From Halanaerobiales bacterium (lineage in GTDB: Bacteria > Bacillota_F > Halanaerobiia > Halanaerobiales > DTU029): a stretch of DNA of 17,463 nt. Position 1 is the first letter of the stretch, and each line of letters starts with the position of its first letter. The translations under genes and the position numbers were made by a program. The stretch is taken from positions 1-17,463 of the forward strand of contig JADQBV010000351.1 in assembly GCA_016278415.1 (NCBI GenBank). The letters run 5' to 3'. The notes beneath the pieces are model-generated. The model saw only the letters and a program-made list of their open reading frames with translations, searched no databases and had not been told where the DNA came from. Of this stretch, positions 8,804 through 15,237 are shown in pieces.

Positions 8804-10105
8804 CTATGCCGATTTTTCAACTATATTTTCATGTGCCTCTCCTGCCTTAATTACCGCATACTTAGTTGCAAATGGGCCAAACACCTCTGTAAGAGCTGCA
8901 GTAAATAATAATACATTAAAAACCAACAGTCCTACTTTAGGAGCTGTCACAAAGTGTTTCTGAACACTATAAGCTAATGCTATAGCAACACCACTTTGTG
9001 GTAATAATGCAAAACCAATATACTTTTTAACCTTATCTGGGGCCTGCCCTATAGTTGCTCCTAATCTCGCACCTGATATTTTCCCTATAACCCTGGCAAT
9101 CAGATAAACAAAGGCAATAATCAAGAAACTACTTGAAGCAATACTTGTAAGTTGAATTTCAGTACCTGCTAGAATAAAAAACATAGCATATAAAGGTGTA
9201 GTAAGTGTATCCAAATAGTTACTTATCCCAAGATTTTTTCTAGCAAAATTACGATATGCAAAACCAACTGTCATATTAGTTATTAAAGGTGAAAAATTTA
9301 ATAAAAGTGCCATAGCTGAAGCACCAATAATTGTTGTTACCAAAGTTAATATTTTCTTGGTATCATCTTCAAAGGTACTAATTAACTTTTGAGATAGATA
9401 GCCTATAATAAGGCCAAGTAAAATCGAACCAAAAATCTCTATCATAGGCTCTCCCACTATATGAGTGAGGGCCAGGTGTCCTTCTCCACTGTATTGCATA
9501 TACGCAATAGGTGCCATTAAACTAAAAATAATTAAAGCTATTGCATCATCTATCCCGACTACAGCCATAATCATCGAGGTTAATATACCCTCGGCTTTAT
9601 ACTCTTTGAGTACCATAACTGTAGCAGCCGGAGCAGTTGCTGAAGCTATAGCTCCCAGTATCAAAGCCAGATACAGTGGTTGCCCTATAGCAAGAACTGC
9701 TAGTGTAACTATTATAAAGGCCCCTGTAGCCTCTAATAAAGCAATAAATATTATTGGTTTACCTAAACGTTTTAATATTTTTATAGAGAGTTCACTACCA
9801 ATAGTAAAAGCAATAAAAGCTAATGCAATATTAGCTATATACTCAAAATTCTCTAAAGAGAAAAAATACCATTCCTTTTGCTCGGCTGTTAAAAAGGGTA
9901 GTTTATTAACAATATCATGACTTAGCAATATACCTAAAAATACATAGCCCACAACAATGGGAACCCTATACTTCTTGGCCAGGAGCACTACTAAAAATGC
10001 TGCGAAAATTAAGAATCCAATTACATAAATAAATTTATCCCCAGCCTGATTTAATAAAAACCATTCTTCAATACTCTGTAATTTTTCAATCAAATCAATT
10101 TCCAA
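8804..10105 (-). CDS. CPA2-family cation:proton antiporter (copy 2)
   Basis: A 433-residue paralogue of the neighbouring antiporter, with the same motifs at the same positions: VPIVVGYVFLGILL (48-61), FIAFTIGSELS (97-107), SATAPAAT (155-162) and Asp186-Asp187 in GIDDAIALI. It also shares FAYRNFARKNLGI in the second half and the C-terminal LLPQSGVAIALAY. It is expected to exchange Na+ or K+ for protons. The start is TTG at 10105, with GAGGTG seven bases upstream, giving an N-terminus that aligns with copy 1. It lies 42 bases after the CBS gene, so kinase, CBS and this antiporter probably share a transcript. No regulatory nucleotide-binding domain is fused to it, which makes the separate CBS protein a candidate regulator; that link is inference. 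Confidence 0.93.
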   Translation of the reverse strand: MEIDLIEKLQSIEEWFLLNQAGDKFIYVIGFLIFAAFLVVLLAKKYRVPIVVGYVFLGILLSHDIVNKLPFLTAEQKEWYFFSLENFEYIANIALAFIAFTIGSELSIKILKRLGKPIIFIALLEATGAFIIVTLAVLAIGQPLYLALILGAIASATAPAATVMVLKEYKAEGILTSMIMAVVGIDDAIALIIFSLMAPIAYMQYSGEGHLALTHIVGEPMIEIFGSILLGLIIGYLSQKLISTFEDDTKKILTLVTTIIGASAMALLLNFSPLITNMTVGFAYRNFARKNLGISNYLDTLTTPLYAMFFILAGTEIQLTSIASSSFLIIAFVYLIARVIGKISGARLGATIGQAPDKVKKYIGFALLPQSGVAIALAYSVQKHFVTAPKVGLLVFNVLLFTAALTEVFGPFATKYAVIKAGEAHENIVEKSA

Positions 10106-10147
10106 TTTAATACACCTCGATATCTTATTGAAATTATAAACTTATTA

Positions 10148-10609
10148 TCATTCATCCTGTTTATTACTAACCTTTAATAGGTAGTAAAGGAGGTCTGCAC
10201 GGGATATGTATCCCCTGAGATTGCCCTGTTCATTGACAACAAAAAGAATAGATTCTTTATTATCTAACATAACATCAGCGATCTTATACATCTTGTCATT
10301 TTCCCTTATAGCCGACGTTCGTGTAGACATATATTCTTTAACCTCTCTACCTCTTATTTCAATTAAATTCTCAGCAGCCTGATCAATTTCATATAAAAGA
10401 CGATTGCTGTCTAAGAAACCATATTTCTCCGGTATAATATTCTTTAATATATTCTCACTATAGATAGTCCCTAAAAACTTATTCTCTTCATTAACCACAG
10501 GTAAAACTGACATTTCCGCTTGATGCATAATCCGAATTGCGTCATCAATATGATCTTCCTCACAAACAGATATTAATGTTCTTGTCATATAATCCTTTAT
10601 AACGGCCAC
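10148..10609 (-). CDS. CBS-domain pair protein
   Basis: A 153-residue cytoplasmic protein made almost only of two CBS motifs (about 7-60 and 92-147). The first begins VIKDYMTRTLISV, the second VKEYMSTRTSAI, each ending in a hydrophobic G-x-I-x-R/E-x-[DN]-[IL]L element (GTIYSENIL, GYISRADLL). CBS pairs usually bind adenine nucleotides and regulate partner enzymes or channels. The start is GTG at 10609: the ribosome site GGAGGTG is formed by the last codons of the kinase gene, whose TAG is only three bases before this GTG, so translation is probably coupled. Position between a sugar kinase and an antiporter suggests nucleotide-dependent control of one of them, unproven. Confidence 0.88.
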   Translation of the reverse strand: MAVIKDYMTRTLISVCEEDHIDDAIRIMHQAEMSVLPVVNEENKFLGTIYSENILKNIIPEKYGFLDSNRLLYEIDQAAENLIEIRGREVKEYMSTRTSAIRENDKMYKIADVMLDNKESILFVVNEQGNLRGYISRADLLYYLLKVSNKQDE

Positions 10610-10612
10610 TGA

Positions 10613-11560
10613 CTACACCTCCAGTTCCTTAACTTCAATTCTATTTAAATTTTTCTCAATTAACTTTCTATCATCAATAAATATGCTTTTATTCTCCGCA
10701 ACAGTTAAAGCTGCAGCTGCACCATATCTGTTGGCCTCTATAAAGTCAAATCCCTTACTATATATATAATCACAAAAACCAGCATTATAGGCATCACCAG
10801 CACCTAACCAATTTGTCAGACAGAAATCAATAGGAGATACAGAGTATATTCTACCTTCTGTAAATAAGAGACGGTCACAATGATAGGGAACTACTACATT
10901 TTGCGCCCCTTCCTCAATCAGTCTACGACACATCTTAACATAATCCTCATATTCAACAACCTCTTCATCAAATATTTTCCGAGTATGTTTAAAGTAAGGA
11001 CTTACTACCTTTGGCCTTTCTTTTAAGGCAAGATTGAAAGCCTCGCCACTAGCCTGTAGAAAAACAGTCTTATCTAATTCATTACATATCTTAAGCAAAC
11101 GCTGATATATATCAAAATCTACACCCTCTGGTATAGAACCTGCTATCACAATCATATCACTATCGACTATAGCCCTCTTAAACCTCTTAATCAAGTCCTC
11201 AACATCCCGTTTAGTTACTTTATAGGTATAATCATTATAATGAGTATATGTAACTGGGTCTTTCCCGATAATAAATACATTATTCCTTATTTCATTTTTA
11301 GTATATATATAATTAGTTGTAATCTTATGTTCCTGTACCATTTTCTCAAAAAACAAACCCTGTTTGCCACCTAAAAAGCCAATATTCTGTACATCAGAAT
11401 AACCCAGATGTTTCAGATTTATTGCAGTCAACAAACCCTTACCACCAGGATATACCTTTATATCTTGTTCACCATATAGATATTTATGTTCTTTAGGTAC
11501 ATGTTCAGTAACAAAATATTCCCTATCTATTGCCGGGTTTAAGGTAACTGTAGTAATCAT
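10613..11560 (-). CDS. PfkB-family sugar kinase, 1-phosphofructokinase-like, divergent
   Basis: A 315-residue member of the ribokinase/PfkB family, closest in layout to FruK/LacC: it opens with the TVTLNPAIDREY signature (Asp12 is the usual substrate contact), has YPGGKG (37-42), and ends with WLGAGDAYNAGF, where Asp256 is the catalytic base and GAGD (253-256) the anion hole. It should phosphorylate a sugar phosphate or related polyol with ATP. It departs from canonical FruK in places: GGKG is followed by LLTAIN rather than the usual INVAR, and the KPN..E motif after the central sheet reads SPYFKH (187-192). The substrate cannot be named. No PTS gene or FruR is adjacent. Start ATG has AGGAGGGG upstream. 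It is first in an operon with the CBS gene, behind a structured leader. Confidence 0.85.
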   Translation of the reverse strand: MITTVTLNPAIDREYFVTEHVPKEHKYLYGEQDIKVYPGGKGLLTAINLKHLGYSDVQNIGFLGGKQGLFFEKMVQEHKITTNYIYTKNEIRNNVFIIGKDPVTYTHYNDYTYKVTKRDVEDLIKRFKRAIVDSDMIVIAGSIPEGVDFDIYQRLLKICNELDKTVFLQASGEAFNLALKERPKVVSPYFKHTRKIFDEEVVEYEDYVKMCRRLIEEGAQNVVVPYHCDRLLFTEGRIYSVSPIDFCLTNWLGAGDAYNAGFCDYIYSKGFDFIEANRYGAAAALTVAENKSIFIDDRKLIEKNLNRIEVKELEV

Positions 11561-11607
11561 ATCTATCTTCCCCTCCTGTTTTCTAATTTATAGACTATTA
11601 AGTAGAA

Positions 11608-11671
11608 CTTAGCAAATAAATCTTAAGCATCAAACCTGAATGCCATCACGGTTCCTTAAGCTAATCGCTAA
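11608..11671 (-). promoter_or_regulatory. nested inverted repeats in the PfkB-kinase leader
   Basis: Three inverted repeats nest around one centre: TTAGC/GCTAA outside (11609-11613 with 11667-11671, or alternatively 11660-11664), CTTAAG/CTTAAG in the middle (11622-11627, 11655-11660), and AACC/GGTT inside (11633-11636, 11650-11653). They lie in the predicted 5' untranslated region of the kinase. The fold matches no riboswitch class I recognise and has no terminator T-run. It could be a cis-regulatory RNA, a protein site, or chance in AT-rich DNA. Confidence 0.35.
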
Positions 11672-11755
11672 ATTATCATTAACTATAATTTCTTATATTT
11701 GTTCCCTATTTTATCTTTTTATTTATTCTATTATACTATATACTTTATCAGAAAT

Positions 11756-11784
11756 ATTATAACACAGAATAAAAAATCAAGCAA
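11756..11784 (-). promoter_or_regulatory. sigma-A-type promoter of the kinase - CBS - antiporter operon
   Basis: Minus-strand TTGCTT (11779-11784) and perfect TATAAT (11756-11761) have a 17-base spacer. Transcription would start near 11749, about 190 bases upstream of the kinase ATG. Confidence 0.55.
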
Positions 11785-11915
11785 AATAATCTTAAATTAC
11801 TAGCAAATTTCCTTAATTTCTTAAAAAATCTTATATTTATGAAGGAAAAATACTATTAAAGTAGAACTATATAAAAAGATGGATAATATTACAACTATTA
11901 GGGGGATAATGCTTT

Positions 11916-14072
11916 ATGTATAAAAAGAATATAGTAATTTTAATGATTATTTTATTAAGTTTTAGTTCTATTTTATTTGCGGAAGAACTGAATAAAGATT
12001 ACAGCAATGTATTCGCAAAAGGTTCTCTACAAGAAGTACAAGCAACAATCAAAGAAATATCAAATATCAATATGAGTAACTCAAATGGGTGGACTCCTTT
12101 AATATTTGCAGCAAATTCCAATGATAGTATGGTTGTCAAAGCCCTACTAGAAGCAGGTGCAAATATTGATGCAAGGGATAATAATGGTTTAACACCACTA
12201 ATGTATGCTGTATCATATAACAGTAAAGATGTTGTAGATACACTACTGGATGCCGGGGCATATCTAGAATCTAAAGACAAAGATGGTTGGACACCTTTAA
12301 TGTTCGCTACATATCATAATCGGCTTAATATATTAAATCTACTTATTGATAGTGGTGCAGAAACAAAAGTAACAGAAAACGAGGGGTGGACCCCACTGAT
12401 GATAGCAGCTAGATATAATAATAACGAAGAAATAATTTCTTTATTATTAGAGTCTGGTAGTGACATTAATGCTAAAAATAAAAATAATCGAACTGCCTTA
12501 ATGATAGCTGCCAATATTAATACAGCTGAAATAGTAAAAACCTTAATTAAAGCAGGCGCTGATTTAAATGCAAAAGATAGTAATGATTGGACAGCCCTCT
12601 GCTATGCTGCAGCAGGTAACAATTCTGATGTAATTTCTAGTCTTATTGTAGCTGGTGCTGAGTTAAATGTAAGGGATAAAAATGGTTCTACCCCTTTAAT
12701 GATTGCTGCCGGCAAGAATAATGCCCAGGTAGTTACTACACTGCTTGCAATAGGTTCAGATGTGACAGCAAGAGATAATAATGGTTGGACTCCTTTAATG
12801 CATGCAGCCTATTCTAACAACTCCGAAGTAATTGAAAATCTCATTTATGCAGGGGCAAATATAAAGGCTCGAGACAAAGCTGGTTGGACTCCTCTAATGC
12901 ACGCGGCTGATAACAATAGCCCAGAAGTTGTATCAACTTTAATCAAAAATGGAGCCGATTTAATGGACAGGGACGAAAATGGGTGGACCCCTTTAATATA
13001 CGCTTCAAATGCTAATAATTTTGAAGTTGTTAAATCATTAATACAATTAGGTGCAGACTTGAACAGTAGAGATAAAAATGGTTATACCCCACTAATTCAT
13101 GCTGCAGTTAATAATAGTCTAAGATCAATTAATATACTATTAGATTATGAAGTAAACATAAATGCAAAAGACAAGAATGGATATACTCCCTTAATGCACG
13201 CAGCAATAAATAACAATGTAGAAATAATCAAATCATTAGTAAAAGCCGGCGCTAATATTGAAACACGTGATACAGAGGGGTGGACTCCTTTGATGCATGC
13301 TGCTAATTATAATTATAACAATACTGTCAAAACACTAATAGGATTAGGAGCTAATCTTGAAACACGAAATCAGGACACACATACAGCTTTGATGATCTTA
13401 GCACGCCAAAGTAAAGAATCCAGAGTATTAAAAACCCTGATAGAATTAGGAGCAGATGTTAACGCTCAAGATTACAAAGGTTGGACACCATTAATGCTGG
13501 CCGCTAGATATAATAGTACCCTGGGTGTTTTTAATACACTTCTTGATTCAGATGCCAATATAAATACGAGAGATAATGATGGTTGGACACCATTAATGTT
13601 AGCAGCTAATTATCAGAATAACCCTTTAATCATAAAAAGCTTGATAGATGCTGGTGCTGACATTGATGCAAGAAACAAAGAAGGCTACACAACACTAATG
13701 TATTTAGCTAAAGATGGCAATCCAGAAACAGTTAAATTATTAGCTAATGCAGGTGCCGCAGTAAATGCACGTAATCTAGATGGATGGACTCCTTTAACAA
13801 TAGCAGCAAGATTTAGTAATAGCCCAGAGGTAATCAAAACTCTAATTGCTAATAATGCAACTATTAATACTAGAGATCAAAATGGAATGACTCCACTTAT
13901 GCATGCTGCTGAAGCCAATACAAATGGAGATATTATACTTACCCTGATAAACGAGGGTGCTGATCCGGATGTTAAAGACAATAGACAAAATACCGCTTTA
14001 GATTATTTAAATATGAATACAGCATTAAAAGACTCATCAGTATATTGGGAAATTCAAGGAGCAATGTTTTAG
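11916..14072 (+). CDS. exported ankyrin-repeat protein
   Basis: A 718-residue protein with an N-terminal Sec signal peptide: basic MYKKN, a hydrophobic core to about residue 20, and likely cleavage after LFA (Ala22). No lipobox cysteine, anchor or other domain is visible. After a short capping segment (about 31-55), residues 56-688 are about 19 consecutive ankyrin repeats of 33-34 residues with consensus NGWTPLMHAA..N..VV..LI.AGA.I.ARD, then a degenerate C-terminal cap. Several repeats carry one extra residue in the inter-helix loop. The product should be a long curved solenoid outside the cytoplasmic membrane, suited to protein binding; the partner is unknown. ATG has AGGGGG ten bases upstream. 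It is the only plus-strand gene among minus-strand neighbours and is closed by its own terminator, so it is a single transcription unit. Confidence 0.9.
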   Translation: MYKKNIVILMIILLSFSSILFAEELNKDYSNVFAKGSLQEVQATIKEISNINMSNSNGWTPLIFAANSNDSMVVKALLEAGANIDARDNNGLTPLMYAVSYNSKDVVDTLLDAGAYLESKDKDGWTPLMFATYHNRLNILNLLIDSGAETKVTENEGWTPLMIAARYNNNEEIISLLLESGSDINAKNKNNRTALMIAANINTAEIVKTLIKAGADLNAKDSNDWTALCYAAAGNNSDVISSLIVAGAELNVRDKNGSTPLMIAAGKNNAQVVTTLLAIGSDVTARDNNGWTPLMHAAYSNNSEVIENLIYAGANIKARDKAGWTPLMHAADNNSPEVVSTLIKNGADLMDRDENGWTPLIYASNANNFEVVKSLIQLGADLNSRDKNGYTPLIHAAVNNSLRSINILLDYEVNINAKDKNGYTPLMHAAINNNVEIIKSLVKAGANIETRDTEGWTPLMHAANYNYNNTVKTLIGLGANLETRNQDTHTALMILARQSKESRVLKTLIELGADVNAQDYKGWTPLMLAARYNSTLGVFNTLLDSDANINTRDNDGWTPLMLAANYQNNPLIIKSLIDAGADIDARNKEGYTTLMYLAKDGNPETVKLLANAGAAVNARNLDGWTPLTIAARFSNSPEVIKTLIANNATINTRDQNGMTPLMHAAEANTNGDIILTLINEGADPDVKDNRQNTALDYLNMNTALKDSSVYWEIQGAMF

Positions 14073-14098
14073 AGAATAAACAAACTAGTAATTAGTAA

Positions 14099-14134
14099 GA
14101 GCCCCTTTGCTACTAGTAGCAAAGGGGCTCTTTT
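14099..14134 (+). terminator. strong rho-independent terminator of the ankyrin gene
   Basis: A perfect 32-base palindrome, GAGCCCCTTTGCTACT and its complement (14099-14130), is followed by TTTT and then AT-rich sequence on the plus strand, 27 bases after the TAG. The mirror side lacks a T-run on the minus strand, so it is mainly one-directional. Confidence 0.92.
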
Positions 14135-14181
14135 ATGATTTTTATTCAAAAATTTTAATTTTTAATACTAGTACATTTTTA

Positions 14182-14285
14182 ACCCGATAACTAACTGCTT
14201 TCGTTTTAGAGCCTTAGGTTCATCCTTTAGGGCTAAGTTTCAGTATGAAATAATAAGTTCCCTCTGAAATAAAGAACACCTTTTA
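14182..14285 (+). repeat. diverged member of the 114-bp intergenic repeat family
   Basis: It shares with the 6576-6803 units, in the same order and orientation: ACCC near the left end, ACTAACTGCT (14190-14199), CTAAGTTTCAGTA (14233-14245), TTCCCT, CTGAAA, and a closing AAGAA.AC..TTTA. The middle differs, but also forms a hairpin (TTAG..GCC with GGGCTAA, about 14206-14237). It lies just beyond the recR stop. The relation is by eye from shared blocks, not by computed alignment. Confidence 0.65.
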
Positions 14286-14304
14286 TATTATCTATCACCT
14301 TTTA

Positions 14305-14901
14305 CTATATCTCTCGTCTTCCTTCTAGAGCCTTTGATAACGTAACTTCATCAGCATATTCTAAATCTCCACCAACTGGAAGCCCGTGTGCTATCCGTGT
14401 AACCTTAACACCTATCGGCTTCAGTAGTTTACTCAAATACATTGCAGTAACATCACCTTCAGCATTAGGGTCAGTAGCTACAATTACTTCATCTATTCCT
14501 TCTTGTAATCGTGGTATCAAATTTTTAATTCTAATCTCATCAGGCCCAATGCCATCCATAGGTGAAATTGATCCATGCAAAACATGATACAAACCGTGAT
14601 ATTCCCCTGTTTTTTCCATAGCTATTACATCCTTAGGGCTTTCTACAACACATATTAGGGTTGTATCCCGCTCTTCGGATGAGCAATAATCACATAATTC
14701 TTCTTCCGTAAGATTATTACATATAGAACAGTAGTTGATCTTCTCCTTAGCTTCAAGTAGAGATTGTGCAAGATTACTTACAGAATTTGTATTCATTCCA
14801 AGAATATAAAACGCAAGCCTCTGGGCAGTTTTTGGGCCTATACCAGGCAACTTACTTAACTCACCTATCAGTTTGCCCATTGGCTGCGGGTAATATCTCA
14901 T
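14305..14901 (-). CDS. recR: recombination mediator RecR
   Basis: A 198-residue DNA-binding protein of the RecFOR pathway, which loads RecA on gapped single-stranded DNA. In order: the N-terminal [20 protein letters not shown] helix-hairpin-helix region (8-27), a four-cysteine zinc finger (Cys58, Cys61, Cys70, Cys73), a TOPRIM domain (about 81-175) with Glu87 and DPNAEGD (144-150), and the C-terminal [16 protein letters not shown]alker-B-like stretch. Length is normal. The ATG overlaps the stop of ybaB in TAATG, so translation is coupled. In Bacillus the next gene would be yaaL (DUF2508); here an intergenic repeat follows instead. Confidence 0.97.
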   Translation of the reverse strand: MRYYPQPMGKLIGELSKLPGIGPKTAQRLAFYILGMNTNSVSNLAQSLLEAKEKINYCSICNNLTEEELCDYCSSEERDTTLICVVESPKDVIAMEKTGEYHGLYHVLHGSISPMDGIGPDEIRIKNLIPRLQEGIDEVIVATDPNAEGDVTAMYLSKLLKPIGVKVTRIAHGLPVGGDLEYADEVTLSKALEGRREI

Positions 14902-15209
14902 TAAAACATACCTGGGATATTCATCCCACCTGTAACTTTACCCATCTCTTGATTAACCATATCCTGTACCTTACGCATTCCTTCATTTACAGCAGCAAGA
15001 ATTAAATCTTCTAGCATCTCAACGTCTTCTGGGTCAACAGCATCAGGATCAATTTGGATATCTAGTAATTCCTGTTTCCCATTTACTACAACCTTAACAA
15101 CCCCACCACCTGCAGTAGCTTCCATTGTCTTCTTTTCTAATTCTTCTTGCATTTTTCCCATTTTTTCCTGCATCTGCTGGGCCTGTTTCATTAATTTATT
15201 CATATTCAT
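14901..15209 (-). CDS. ybaB: YbaB/EbfC nucleoid-associated protein
   Basis: A 102-residue DNA-binding protein that forms tweezer-like homodimers, found between dnaX and recR in most bacteria. It has the Met/Gln/Lys-rich N-terminal helix ([19 protein letters not shown]), the central strands [20 protein letters not shown], the [19 protein letters not shown] segment and a Gly/Met-rich tail. The first ATG (15209) is preferred to the one two codons later because AGGAGG lies eight bases upstream of it. It starts 28 bases after the dnaX stop and ends overlapping recR by one base. Confidence 0.95.
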   Translation of the reverse strand: MNMNKLMKQAQQMQEKMGKMQEELEKKTMEATAGGGVVKVVVNGKQELLDIQIDPDAVDPEDVEMLEDLILAAVNEGMRKVQDMVNQEMGKVTGGMNIPGMF

Positions 15210-15237
15210 AACTATTACCTCCTATAGATTTTTTTAC

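Larger units (their letters stand above)
11561..11915. other. divergent spacer between the PfkB kinase and the ankyrin gene
   Basis: A 355-base AT-rich spacer. On the minus strand it holds the kinase promoter and a roughly 190-base leader with nested inverted repeats (11608-11671). On the ankyrin side, AGGGGG (11900-11905) is the ribosome site. I see no convincing plus-strand promoter: several TATAAT-like words near 11870-11885 lack a partner at the right distance. No coding sequence is apparent. Confidence 0.5.

Noticed and set aside
9465..9920. Plus-strand open frame opposite antiporter copy 2
   Set aside because: Antisense shadow of helices in a well-supported membrane protein gene; no ribosome site or recognisable domain.
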